Positions 54,309 to 63,356 of a DNA stretch of 64,000 nucleotides are shown in pieces. Source of the stretch: Methylomarinum sp965277025 (lineage in GTDB: Bacteria > Pseudomonadota > Gammaproteobacteria > Methylococcales > Methylomonadaceae); contig OZ255706.1 of NCBI GenBank assembly GCA_965277025.1, positions 2,542,001 to 2,606,000 on the forward strand. The letters run 5' to 3'. The notes beneath the pieces are model-generated. The model had not been told where the DNA came from, searched no databases, and worked only from the letters and a program-made list of their open reading frames with translations. Every line of letters begins with the position of its first letter. The stretch's first letter is position 1. A program made the position numbers and the translations under genes.

Positions 54309-55130
54309 ATGGAATTGATTCATATAGCCGCTGGCGCTTTGGTTGGACTCATTATAGGCTTAACGGGAGTAGGCGGCGGCTCGTTGATGACACCCATTCT
54401 GGTCTTAGGATTTGGCATAGAGCCTGCGATTGCTGTTGGCACCGATCTTCTCTATGCCGCCATAACCAAATGCAGCGGCGTATTTTTTCACCATAAAAAC
54501 AAAACAGTTGACTGGAAAATCGTGCTGTTACTGGGCAGTGGCAGCATCCCGTTTACCTTTCTCACTATCTATCTACTGGAGCAGCTCAAGCAACAGCAAA
54601 TCAATTATGATCAGCTGATTATTGCTACATTGGGCACAATGCTGGTATTGACCGCCGTAATCATAGCTCTGAAAAATCGCTTACTGAATTTCATTCATGG
54701 CAAACACGATAACAGTCTTCCTGTCAGACTTATCCGCCAATACCGCCCACAGATCACCGTATTATCCGGCTGTCTGCTCGGTGTTGTCGTTACACTTTCT
54801 TCTGTTGGCGCTGGCGCCATTGGCTCGGCAATATTATTCATACTCTACCCACATAAGCGCCCCATCAATATCGTCGGTACCGATCTGGCTCATGCCGTTC
54901 CCTTGACGGCAATCGCTGGTTTTGGCCACCTGCACTTTGGCTCGATCGATTTCAGCCTGCTTGCGGGTTTATTATTGGGCGGTCTGCCAGCCATTTATCT
55001 GGGCAGCATGATCGGCAAAAAACTGCCCGACACCATTTTACGCCCGATCATTATCCTTATTTTGTTATCGATGGGTGTAAAACTATTATTCTCGCAACTG
55101 AATATCGACGAAATCACGGCTTGGTTCTAG
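54309..55130 (+). CDS. TSUP-family (TauE/SafE) membrane permease
   Basis: 273 residues, about eight membrane helices in two repeats that each open with a Gly-rich motif (GLIIGLTGVGGGSLMTPIL and GVVVTLSSVGAGAIGSAIL). The family exports sulfite, sulfoacetate or other organosulfur anions; the substrate is not predictable here. Its stop codon TAG is formed by the TA and first base of the mobile repeat M2. Confidence 0.88.
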   Translation: MELIHIAAGALVGLIIGLTGVGGGSLMTPILVLGFGIEPAIAVGTDLLYAAITKCSGVFFHHKNKTVDWKIVLLLGSGSIPFTFLTIYLLEQLKQQQINYDQLIIATLGTMLVLTAVIIALKNRLLNFIHGKHDNSLPVRLIRQYRPQITVLSGCLLGVVVTLSSVGAGAIGSAILFILYPHKRPINIVGTDLAHAVPLTAIAGFGHLHFGSIDFSLLAGLLLGGLPAIYLGSMIGKKLPDTILRPIIILILLSMGVKLLFSQLNIDEITAWF

Positions 55131-55291
55131 GAGGCTGTCGGGTTATGGGGTTCGTGACGAGACGAGTGGGAAATCGAGTGGATTTTTTTGCTCTTATGAG
55201 GCGCATAGTGGTGCTACGCAACGAAAAAGAGCGGAAAAATACGCCGATTTCCCGCTGTCGCAGTAGAATCATCCATAATCCGACAGCCTCC
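55130..55291. repeat. 162-bp MITE-like repeat, copy M2
   Basis: Terminal inverted repeats GGAGGCTGTCGG(G/A)TTATGG, flanked by TA on both sides (55128-55129 and 55292-55293), which fits a TA-targeting non-autonomous element. Same structure as M1 (9363-9524). It lies between convergent genes and contributes coding sequence to the end of yggS. Confidence 0.88.
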
Positions 55292-55961
55292 TAGGCCCAA
55301 ACAATGCCGAGCCTATCCGCACTACGGTCGCCCCTTCTTCAATAGCCGCCTGTAAATCCTGCGACATACCAAAAGAAAAAGTATCCAGAGAAGAATCATT
55401 TAAGGCCTGGACAGCCTGATAAAGTATTGAAAAAGGCTGTCGCTGTTTATCAAAATCGTCTGCCGGCTCCGGAATCGCCATCACACCACGCAATTTCAGC
55501 CGTGGCAATGCCTTGACCTCCTCAATCAAACGGGGTAGTTCCTCCAGGTTTATGCCCGACTTACTGGCTTCATTACTGATATTGACTTGTAAGCAGATAT
55601 TCAGGTCTGGCAGGTTGCCTGGGCGCTGCTCACTCAAGCGGCGGGCGATTTTCAACCGGTCGACACTGTGTACCCAGCTGAATTGCCGGGCAATCCATTT
55701 GGTTTTGTTGGACTGAATCGGTCCGATAAAATGCCAGCTGATATCAAAAGCCGACAATGCTTTTTGTTTAGCCAAGGCTTCTTGTATGTAGCTTTCGGCA
55801 AAATGCCGCTGGCCCAACTGATAAAGTGTTGCAATATCTTTCGCCGGCTTGGTTTTACTGACGGCCAACAACGCTACACTACCTAACGGCCTACCTGCGG
55901 CCATCTCCGCTTTCTCAATCTGCGTTTTAATCTGTCGCCATTTTTTCTGTAATGTTTCCAT
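55269..55961 (-). CDS. yggS: YggS/PROSC pyridoxal-phosphate homeostasis protein
   Basis: A fold type III PLP-binding protein without known catalysis. The PLP Lys is in VALLAVSKTKPAKDI, and FAESYIQEALAK, WHFIGPIQSNK and FSFGMSQDLQAAIEEG are family motifs. The start at 55961 (METLQKKW) gives normal size; the frame extends to 56027 into the pilT leader. The last residues (RRLSDYG, then stop) are encoded by the repeat M2 and replace the native C-terminus after SALFGP. Divergent from pilT, as in Pseudomonas. Confidence 0.93.
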   Translation of the reverse strand: METLQKKWRQIKTQIEKAEMAAGRPLGSVALLAVSKTKPAKDIATLYQLGQRHFAESYIQEALAKQKALSAFDISWHFIGPIQSNKTKWIARQFSWVHSVDRLKIARRLSEQRPGNLPDLNICLQVNISNEASKSGINLEELPRLIEEVKALPRLKLRGVMAIPEPADDFDKQRQPFSILYQAVQALNDSSLDTFSFGMSQDLQAAIEEGATVVRIGSALFGPRRLSDYG

Positions 55962-56045
55962 ACGACTATTAAACAACAACCCTTCCAAAATACAAAGACC
56001 TGGGCTATGTTTAAATGTATTAAACATGACCTTCAGGACAACAAA

Positions 56046-57083
56046 ATGGATATTTCAGAATTATTGACCTTTTCTGTTAAAAGCAATGCCTCAGATTTGC
56101 ACTTATCCGCAGGCCTCCCCCCCATGATTCGGGTGGATGGCGATATTCGCCGCATCAACATTCCCGCCCTCGAACATAAAGAAGTACATTCTTTGATTTA
56201 TGACATCATGAATGACAAACAACGGCGAGATTATGAAGAATTTCTGGAAACGGATTTTTCCTTCGCCTTGCCAGGCGTGGCCCGCTTCAGGGTAAACGCA
56301 TTCAATCAGGAACGCGGGGCAGCTGCCGTTTTCCGAACCATTCCATCAGAAATTCTATCGCTGGAGCAGCTGAAGGCGCCACGTTTTTTTGAAGAAGTCT
56401 GTAAAAAACCCCGTGGCCTGATTCTGGTGACTGGACCTACAGGTTCCGGTAAGTCAACCACCCTCGCCGCGATGATCAACCATATCAACAATACCGAATA
56501 CGCGCATATCCTGACTGTTGAAGACCCGATTGAATTTGTCCACGACAGTAAAAAATGCTTGATCAACCAACGGGAAGTCCATCGCGACACATTAGGCTTC
56601 AACGAAGCCTTACGTTCTGCACTGCGGGAAGACCCGGATATTATTCTGGTTGGTGAGATGCGTGATCTGGAAACCATCCGGCTGGCGTTGACAGCAGCCG
56701 AAACCGGTCACCTGGTCTTTGGCACCTTGCATACCACCTCGGCCGCCAAAACCATCGACAGGATTATCGATGTCTTTCCAGCAGCCGAAAAAGACATGAT
56801 TCGTTCCATGCTATCTGAATCATTACAGGCCGTTATTTCACAAACCTTGTTGAAAAAAATCGGCGGCGGCCGGATTGCCGCACATGAAATCATGATTGGC
56901 ACGGCCGCTATCCGTAACCTGATTCGTGAAGCTAAAGTAGCGCAAATGTACTCTGCCATTCAAACCGGCCGGAAAGAGGGTATGCAGACATTGGATCAAA
57001 ACCTGAAAGAACTGGTCGACCAGGGATTGATAACAGCCAAAACGGCAATGGCGAAAGCGGTCAACAAAAGTCAGTTCCGTTAA
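56046..57083 (+). CDS. pilT: type IV pilus retraction ATPase PilT
   Basis: A hexameric cytoplasmic motor that disassembles type IV pili for twitching and DNA uptake. 345 residues. Walker A GPTGSGKSTT, Asp box VEDPIEFVH, Walker B DPDIILVGEMRD, His box AETGHLVFGTLHT and the PilT-specific AIRNLIRE are all present. The start at 56046 (MDISELL) matches family length; an in-frame ATG at 56007 would overlap yggS. Confidence 0.97.
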   Translation: MDISELLTFSVKSNASDLHLSAGLPPMIRVDGDIRRINIPALEHKEVHSLIYDIMNDKQRRDYEEFLETDFSFALPGVARFRVNAFNQERGAAAVFRTIPSEILSLEQLKAPRFFEEVCKKPRGLILVTGPTGSGKSTTLAAMINHINNTEYAHILTVEDPIEFVHDSKKCLINQREVHRDTLGFNEALRSALREDPDIILVGEMRDLETIRLALTAAETGHLVFGTLHTTSAAKTIDRIIDVFPAAEKDMIRSMLSESLQAVISQTLLKKIGGGRIAAHEIMIGTAAIRNLIREAKVAQMYSAIQTGRKEGMQTLDQNLKELVDQGLITAKTAMAKAVNKSQFR

Positions 57084-57132
57084 CCCAGCAAATGCTTGAA
57101 TATCTCTGCTTTTAAACTTCCCCGGAGAAACA

Positions 57133-58266
57133 ATGGACTTTAACGCATTACTCAATATCGTCTATGAAAAAAAGGCATCTGACCTGTTTATCACTGCAGG
57201 CCGCCCGCCCGCCATCAAAGTAGACGGCCAACTGATCAACCTGTCAAAAACATCATTGACGGCAGAACAATCTCATCAGGCTGTCCTCAGCATCATGAGC
57301 CAGCAACAACGGGATGAATACGACCATACCAAAGAATGTCAATTCGCCATCAGCGTCCCCAAACTGGGCCGTTTCCGGGTCAGCGCTTTTACCCAGCGCG
57401 ATTCATCAGGCATGGTTCTGCGACGTATTGAAACCAACATTCCCAAGCCTGAAGAGTTGCATTTGCCTCCCATTCTCAAAGAATTGATCATGAACAAACG
57501 GGGGCTGGTTATTTTTGTCGGCGCCACCGGTACCGGTAAATCGACATCTCTGGCTGCCTTGATCGATCATCGTAACGAAAACTCCAGTGGTCATATCATC
57601 ACCATCGAAGATCCCATCGAATTTATCCATCCACATAAAGGCTGCATTATCACCCAACGGGAAGTGGGGCTGGATACCGAATCCTATGAAGTTGCCCTGA
57701 AAAACACCTTGCGACAAGCCCCTGATGTCATTCTGATTGGCGAGGTGAGAACCCGTGAAACCATGCAACATGCGATCACTTTCGCCGAAACAGGCCACTT
57801 ATGCTTATGTACCTTGCACGCTAATAACGCCAACCAGGCATTGGACAGGATTCTGCACTTCTTTCCCGATGAAATGCACAGTCAATTATTCATGGATTTA
57901 TCCTTGAATTTGCGTGGCATTGTTGCCCAGCAGTTAATTCGCCGTGCCGACGATAAAGGCCGCTATCCCGCCGTGGAAATATTGCTCAATACGCCATTGG
58001 CCTCTGATTTTATCCGCAAAGGCGAAGTGCATAAATTGAAAGAACTGATGAAACAATCGCGCGAACACGGCATGCAAACCTTTGACCAGGCGCTATACGA
58101 ACTATATACCTGTGGTAAGATCAGCTACGAAGATGCATTGAATTCTGCTGACTCCAGAAACGAAGTCCGTCTGATGATTAAGCTGGGCGCAGAAAATGCC
58201 GGTTCATTGGATACCGGCATCACGCTGGAAGAAACAGAAGAAGAACGAAATGGTGGTATTTTTTAA
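57133..58266 (+). CDS. pilU: PilT-like ATPase PilU
   Basis: The PilT paralogue that assists retraction. 377 residues. Walker A GATGTGKSTS, Asp box IEDPIEFIH, Walker B APDVILIGEVRTRE, His box AETGHLCLCTLH and the C-terminal LMKQSREHGMQTFDQAL. The extended acidic tail (TLEETEEERNGGIF) beyond the PilT core is typical of PilU. 49 bp after pilT. Confidence 0.95.
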   Translation: MDFNALLNIVYEKKASDLFITAGRPPAIKVDGQLINLSKTSLTAEQSHQAVLSIMSQQQRDEYDHTKECQFAISVPKLGRFRVSAFTQRDSSGMVLRRIETNIPKPEELHLPPILKELIMNKRGLVIFVGATGTGKSTSLAALIDHRNENSSGHIITIEDPIEFIHPHKGCIITQREVGLDTESYEVALKNTLRQAPDVILIGEVRTRETMQHAITFAETGHLCLCTLHANNANQALDRILHFFPDEMHSQLFMDLSLNLRGIVAQQLIRRADDKGRYPAVEILLNTPLASDFIRKGEVHKLKELMKQSREHGMQTFDQALYELYTCGKISYEDALNSADSRNEVRLMIKLGAENAGSLDTGITLEETEEERNGGIF

Positions 58267-58340
58267 GGAAACGATGAACAAATCATCCATGATTTATCAG
58301 CGACCATAAAGCAGAAATCGTGATTAAATCAGTGACTTCC
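58267..58340. repeat. intergenic repeat, copy R3 (internally deleted)
   Basis: It begins GGAAACGATGAACAAATCATCC and ends TTAAATCAGTGACTTCC, the same ends as R1, but lacks the two central hairpins (74 bp compared with 151 bp). It lies right after the pilU stop. Confidence 0.7.
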
Positions 58341-58439
58341 TAGCTCCATTTAATCTGAACCCCTTGTCCAAGCCATCAACTGTTGGATTTAATTTAAATG
58401 ACATGCATTTTCCAATTTAAACCACATGGAATAATGCTT

Positions 58440-59048
58440 ATGTCTGATAATATCAACACCTTACTAAAAACAATAAAAAACCTGGAAAAAGAACTGATTA
58501 CAGAAATACAGCGACAGCAAAAAGAGGCAAACTATCAGATTGACGAGACAAAAATCTCATTTGACGCCGAGAGGGTGCAGCAACATAAAAAACAACAACA
58601 ATCTTTGCTCAGTTATTTCAAACAGGCATCACTCGGCAATATTCTTAGCGCCCCTGTTATTTGGCTGGTTCTGCTACCGGCAGTTATGCTGGATATTACC
58701 GTCAGTATTTATCAAGCCATTTGCTTTCCGATATACAAGATTCCGAAAGTCAATCGCAAAGATTACATCGTCTTTGACCGTCATTATTTGAACTACCTGA
58801 ATATTATCGAAAAAATCAACTGCGCCTATTGCAGCTATTTTAATGGCATGATCGCCTATGTTCAGGAAATCGCCGCCCGCACCGAACAGTATTGGTGCCC
58901 AATTAAATATGCTCGCCGCATCAGCACCTTACACAGTCGTTACCAACATTTCCTGGATTATGGCGATGCCGAAGCCTACCGCACCTATAAAGAAAAAATA
59001 CGCAACCAGTTTGATGATCTTGAGGATGAAAAGTCAAGGAATCCCTGA
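58440..59048 (+). CDS. conserved membrane protein of unknown function
   Basis: About 203 residues. The N-terminus is a charged coiled region (NLEKELITEIQRQQKEAN), followed by a hydrophobic hairpin (APVIWLVLLPAVMLDITVS). The conserved C-terminal part is INCAYCSYFNGMIAYVQEI, AARTEQYWCPIKYARRI and FLDYGDAEAYR. The C-x2-C plus a third Cys suggests a metal or disulfide site. A protein of this kind occurs in many proteobacteria, but no function is known to me. The start at 58440 has GGAA 8 bp upstream; in-frame ATGs lie at 58398 and 58434. Confidence 0.75.
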   Translation: MSDNINTLLKTIKNLEKELITEIQRQQKEANYQIDETKISFDAERVQQHKKQQQSLLSYFKQASLGNILSAPVIWLVLLPAVMLDITVSIYQAICFPIYKIPKVNRKDYIVFDRHYLNYLNIIEKINCAYCSYFNGMIAYVQEIAARTEQYWCPIKYARRISTLHSRYQHFLDYGDAEAYRTYKEKIRNQFDDLEDEKSRNP

Positions 59049-59162
59049 TTTATTCGCGATTCCCTGGGCGGAATATGCGCTGAACCACTATAATAGGGTA
59101 TTTCCGCGCATACTATGCCGCGCGCTTAACTTTTTTTAGTACTAATCTTCCGAGGAACACAT

Positions 59163-60341
59163 ATGGCAATTAAACGAATGGCTGATCTCGATTTATCTGG
59201 TAAACGCGTTCTGATCCGTCAGGATCTCAATGTCCCAATTAAAGATGGCAAAGTCGCCAGCGATCTTAGAATCCGCGCCAGTATTCCCACTATCGAGCTT
59301 GCATTGGAAAAAGGCGCAGCTGTGATGGTCATGAGCCACCTTGGCCGCCCTAAAGAAGGCGAGTTTTCAGAAGAATTCAGCCTGGCGCCTGTTGCGCTAA
59401 GAATGTCTGATTTATTGGGCAAACCCGTTCGCCTGGAAAGAGATTGGATAAATGGTATCGATATTGCCCCAGGCGAAGTCGTGTTATGCGAAAACGTCCG
59501 CTTTAACGTCGGAGAAAAGAAAAATGATCCCGAATTAGGCAAAAAAATGGCGGCTCTGTGTGATGTTTTTGTCATGGATGCTTTTGGTACAGCACATAGG
59601 GCGCAAGCTTCTACTTATGCAGTCGCTCAATTTGCGCCAGTCGCCTGTGCCGGCCCTTTGTTGAGCGCTGAACTGGATGCGCTCGGTAAAGCGTTGGAAA
59701 ACCCAACCAAGCCATTAGTCGCCATCGTCGGAGGCTCGAAAGTATCCACCAAATTGACCGTACTGGAATCATTATCACAAAAGGTCGATCAATTGATCGT
59801 AGGCGGCGGCATCGCCAATACATTTATTGCGGCAGCCGGTTATCCGGTTGGCAAGTCTTTATATGAAGAAGATTTGATCGATGAAGCCAATCGTTTGATG
59901 GAACAAGCTAAAGCTAACAATGCCGATATTCCCGTTCCTGTCGATGTGGTGTGCGCCAAAGAGTTTTCTGAAAATGCCGAAGCCACGATCAAAAAAGTAG
60001 CAGACGTGGAAGATGATGACATGATTCTGGATATTGGCCCTGAAACCGCCAAGCAGTACAGTAAAATGATTCACAATGCAGGAACTATCGTCTGGAATGG
60101 TCCGGTTGGCGTGTTTGAAATCGACCAATTCGGAGAAGGCACCAAAGCGGTCGCTATGGCGATTGCTGAAAGCCCGGCATTTTCTATCGCGGGTGGCGGC
60201 GATACATTGGCCGCGATCGATAAATATGAAATCAGCGACCGTATTTCGTACACATCCACAGGCGGCGGGGCTTTTCTGGAGTTCCTGGAAGGCAAGAAAC
60301 TTCCGGCTGTCGCTATTTTAGAAGAACGGGCCGCCGAATAA
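59163..60341 (+). CDS. pgk: phosphoglycerate kinase
   Basis: Glycolytic and gluconeogenic enzyme transferring phosphate between 1,3-bisphosphoglycerate and ADP. 392 residues. Signatures: VLIRQDLNVPIKDG, MSHLGRPKEG, LCENVRFNVGE, VGGSKVSTKL (for the common GGAKVSxK), VWNGPVGVFEI and the nucleotide site AGGGDTLAAI. It is not in a gap-pgk-fba array here; an independent promoter and a terminator after it suggest single-gene transcription. Confidence 0.97.
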   Translation: MAIKRMADLDLSGKRVLIRQDLNVPIKDGKVASDLRIRASIPTIELALEKGAAVMVMSHLGRPKEGEFSEEFSLAPVALRMSDLLGKPVRLERDWINGIDIAPGEVVLCENVRFNVGEKKNDPELGKKMAALCDVFVMDAFGTAHRAQASTYAVAQFAPVACAGPLLSAELDALGKALENPTKPLVAIVGGSKVSTKLTVLESLSQKVDQLIVGGGIANTFIAAAGYPVGKSLYEEDLIDEANRLMEQAKANNADIPVPVDVVCAKEFSENAEATIKKVADVEDDDMILDIGPETAKQYSKMIHNAGTIVWNGPVGVFEIDQFGEGTKAVAMAIAESPAFSIAGGGDTLAAIDKYEISDRISYTSTGGGAFLEFLEGKKLPAVAILEERAAE

Positions 60342-60415
60342 ACGAAAAACCCGCTCATCATCCAGGACTTGCTGATTTATCACAATTCCAGTAGTACAAA
60401 GATGCACTACTAAGG

Positions 60416-60455
60416 AAGCGCCGAATAATTCATGATGAATTATTCGGCGTTTCAT
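60416..60455 (+). terminator. hairpin terminator after pgk
   Basis: CGCCGAATAATTCAT (60419-60433) pairs with ATGAATTATTCGGCG (60435-60449), with T-rich sequence (TTTCATTTTAT) after it. The arms outside extend as GAA/TTTC. A strong intrinsic terminator. Confidence 0.85.
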
Positions 60456-60527
60456 TTTATAATTAAAGGTTCCTTCTTATAATCTGATTATTTTCTTAGC
60501 AGATTAACTAAACTAACTGGATAAAAC

Positions 60528-60767
60528 ATGGCTAGAATTACCGTTGAAGATTGCCTGGAAACGATTGAAAACCGTTTTAAACTGGTGCTGTTAGCCAGAA
60601 AACGCGCCAGACAACTGGAAAAAGGGGCGGAAGAATTTGTCCCGCGCGAAAAAGATAAAGATACTGTCCTGGCGTTGCGTGAAATTGCCGCAGGTCACGT
60701 CACCGAAGACAATATCGATATGCTGCACAATGTTGGTGAAGTGCCAGATAATCGGGTTGAAATCTGA
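60528..60767 (+). CDS. rpoZ: RNA polymerase omega subunit
   Basis: 79 residues. MARITVEDCLETIENRFKL and VLLARKRARQLEKG are the conserved omega core, including the segment that binds the beta-prime subunit. It is followed 3 bp later by spoT, the usual pair. The gene gmk, commonly just upstream of rpoZ, is absent. Confidence 0.96.
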   Translation: MARITVEDCLETIENRFKLVLLARKRARQLEKGAEEFVPREKDKDTVLALREIAAGHVTEDNIDMLHNVGEVPDNRVEI

Positions 60768-60770
60768 TTA

Positions 60771-62945
60771 ATGAGTTCCACTGCCCTACCGCCAGATGAA
60801 CGACAAGAAGAAGCACTTGAAAACATATTATTCAAGCGCCTCTGTCGTATTTTGGACGAATATCTGGAAGCCGACCAGGTAAACGATATTATCCGCGCCT
60901 ATCAGGTTGGCCTGGAGGCGCACAAAGGGCAGTTTCGTAAAAGTGGCGAAGCTTATATTTGCCACCCTCTCGCCGTTGCCACAACGCTGGCGGAAATGCG
61001 CATGGACGCCCGCGGTATCATGGCCGCCATCTTGCATGATGTTATTGAAGATACCGAAATCAGCTATCAAGACCTGGCTGAAATGTTCAGTGAAGAAGTC
61101 GCCGACCTGGTTGAAGGCGTCACTAAACTGACCAAGCTGGACAACAAGTCTCACGCCGAAAAACAAGCGGAAAATGTCCGTAAAATGTTTTTGGCCATGG
61201 ACAAAGACTTTCGCGTTATCATGGTCAAACTGGCCGACCGTCTACATAATATGCAGACGCTTGGCGCCATGCCACCTGAAAAAAAACGCCGAATTGCCAA
61301 GGAAACCCTGGAAATTTACGCACCGATTGCCAACCGTCTGGGCATGAACAAAATCCGCCACCAATTGGAGCATCTGGGTTTTGAAGCGCTGTATCCCTGT
61401 CGGCACAAAGTCTTGAGTCATGCGGTCAAAAAAATCCGCGGGCATCGAAAAGAAATCATCGATACCATTGAAAATGCCATTGCGCATCGCCTGGAGCAAA
61501 GCAATATCCAGGCGACTGTCGAAGGCCGGGAAAAAAATATCGCCAGCATCTACCATAAAATGGTGCAAAAAAAGATTTCTTTTTCCGATGTATTCGATGT
61601 TTACGCCTTTCGCATACATTGCGATACCGTTGAAGACTGCTATCTAACGCTGGGCTGTGTCCATAATCTGTACAAGCCCATTCCCGGCCGTTTCAAGGAT
61701 TACATCGCCCTGCCCAAGGCCAACGGCTACCAGTCTTTGCATACGGTACTGATCGGGCCTTACGGCGTACCTATCGAAATCCAGATCCGCACACATGAAA
61801 TGCATCGCATGTCGGAATCGGGTATTGCCGCTCACTGGTTATATAAATCGGATAATCACGAAAGTGCGCAGGCCCGTGCTAACGAGTGGTTGCGGGATTT
61901 ATTGGAAATTCAGAAAACAACGGGGAATTCGCTGGAATTTATCGAAAACCTCAAGATAGACCTGTTTCCACAAGAGGTGTTTGTATTTACACCGGAAGGC
62001 GACATCATCAAGTTACCCCGTGGCGCCACCATTATTGATTTTGCTTACGCCGTTCATACCGATATCGGTAATGCCTGCATTTCCGCCCGTATCGATAAAA
62101 AACTGGTGCCACTGCAAACACAGCTAGAAAACGGCATGACCGTTGAAGTCATCACCGCACCCTGGGCACGCCCGAATCCATTATGGCTAAATACAGTAGT
62201 TACAGCCAAAGCGCGCAGCGGCATCCGTAATTACCTGAAAAACTTCAAACAACAAGAAGCCATTAACCTGGGCCGGCGTCTGCTGGAAAAAGAATTGCAT
62301 GCCTCAGGCCTTAAGCTGGAAGATATTGAAAATGACCGCATACAGCAATTGCTGGAAACCTTGCAGATGAATTCGCTGGATGCGTTACTGGAAGATATCG
62401 GCCTTGGCAACAAAATGCCTTTGCTGATAGCCAAACGCATCAGCCAGAATGATGTCACCGCCGCCGTCAAACTGGAAGACAATACCCAACATAACACCAC
62501 CAACCCGTTGATAATCAAAGGTACCGAAGGCATGGTCGTCACTTTGGCGAAATGCTGCCATCCGATTCCCGGCGACCCGATTATCGGTTTTTTCAATCCT
62601 GGCAAAGGTATCGTCGTGCACCATTCAGATTGCCGCAACAGTAACGATGTCAGAAAAAAACAAACCAGTTGGCTGGATGTCGAGTGGTGCCAGGAAACAG
62701 AAGGTGAATTTCCGGCCGAAATCAAGATTGAACTGCTCAATCAGCGTGGCACGCTGGCCACCATCGCCACTACCATTTCCAGCATGGAATCCAATATCGA
62801 AAATGTCACCATTCTCGTCCAGGACAAGGAGGTTTCCGTAGACCTGATAACACTGACGGTAAAAAACCGGGTGCATCTGGCCAACATTATCCGAAAATTG
62901 AAAAAATTGAATATTGTTTTAAAAATAACCCGAATCAAAGCGTAA
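60771..62945 (+). CDS. spoT: bifunctional (p)ppGpp synthase/hydrolase SpoT
   Basis: 724 residues. Order: HD hydrolase domain with the intact metal motif HDVIEDTEISYQD (around residue 84); synthetase domain (SDVFDVYAFRIHCDTVEDC, GRFKDYIALPKANGYQSLH); TGS domain (VFVFTPEGDIIKLPRGAT); helical and zinc-finger-like region (AKCCHPIPGDPI); C-terminal ACT domain (GTLATIATTISSMESNIEN). The R-x-K-D form of the synthetase loop is that of bifunctional SpoT/Rel enzymes. It sets the stringent-response alarmone level. Cotranscribed with rpoZ and probably ridA and recG. Confidence 0.97.
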   Translation: MSSTALPPDERQEEALENILFKRLCRILDEYLEADQVNDIIRAYQVGLEAHKGQFRKSGEAYICHPLAVATTLAEMRMDARGIMAAILHDVIEDTEISYQDLAEMFSEEVADLVEGVTKLTKLDNKSHAEKQAENVRKMFLAMDKDFRVIMVKLADRLHNMQTLGAMPPEKKRRIAKETLEIYAPIANRLGMNKIRHQLEHLGFEALYPCRHKVLSHAVKKIRGHRKEIIDTIENAIAHRLEQSNIQATVEGREKNIASIYHKMVQKKISFSDVFDVYAFRIHCDTVEDCYLTLGCVHNLYKPIPGRFKDYIALPKANGYQSLHTVLIGPYGVPIEIQIRTHEMHRMSESGIAAHWLYKSDNHESAQARANEWLRDLLEIQKTTGNSLEFIENLKIDLFPQEVFVFTPEGDIIKLPRGATIIDFAYAVHTDIGNACISARIDKKLVPLQTQLENGMTVEVITAPWARPNPLWLNTVVTAKARSGIRNYLKNFKQQEAINLGRRLLEKELHASGLKLEDIENDRIQQLLETLQMNSLDALLEDIGLGNKMPLLIAKRISQNDVTAAVKLEDNTQHNTTNPLIIKGTEGMVVTLAKCCHPIPGDPIIGFFNPGKGIVVHHSDCRNSNDVRKKQTSWLDVEWCQETEGEFPAEIKIELLNQRGTLATIATTISSMESNIENVTILVQDKEVSVDLITLTVKNRVHLANIIRKLKKLNIVLKITRIKA

Positions 62946-62948
62946 ACT

Positions 62949-63347
62949 ATGAACAAACACGTTATCTATACCAAACAGGCTCCTCAGGCAATCGGCACCT
63001 ATTCACAAGCCATCAAGGTGGACAGCACCGTTTATTTGTCGGGGCAGATTCCATTGGACCCTGAAACCATGGAAATCGTACCCGGCGACATTCGCGACCA
63101 CATTCGCCGCGTTTTCGATAACCTGAAAGCGGTCTGCGAAGCGGCTGGCGGCGATCTGAATGATATCGTCAAACTGAATGTCTATCTGACCGATCTAACC
63201 AACTTCCCTATCGTCAATGAGATCATGGGCGAATATTTTGAACAACCCTACCCTGCACGGGCCGCTGTTGGCGTTGCCGCCCTGCCAAAAGGCGTAGGCA
63301 TTGAAATGGATGCTGTAATGGAAATCCAGGAACCTTACAGTATTTAA
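62949..63347 (+). CDS. ridA: RidA enamine/imine deaminase
   Basis: 132 residues of the YjgF/YER057c/UK114 family. AIGTYSQAIKVDSTVYLSGQIPLDP, VKLNVYLTDLTNFP and YPARAAVGVAALPKG (with the catalytic Arg) are family motifs. It hydrolyses reactive 2-aminoacrylate and related enamines. 3 bp after spoT. Confidence 0.95.
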   Translation: MNKHVIYTKQAPQAIGTYSQAIKVDSTVYLSGQIPLDPETMEIVPGDIRDHIRRVFDNLKAVCEAAGGDLNDIVKLNVYLTDLTNFPIVNEIMGEYFEQPYPARAAVGVAALPKGVGIEMDAVMEIQEPYSI

Positions 63348-63356
63348 ACAACACGA

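Noticed and set aside
60341..60528. Missing gmk upstream of rpoZ as a sign of rearrangement
   Set aside because: The gap is short and holds a clean terminator; gmk is unlinked from rpoZ in various lineages, so nothing can be concluded.
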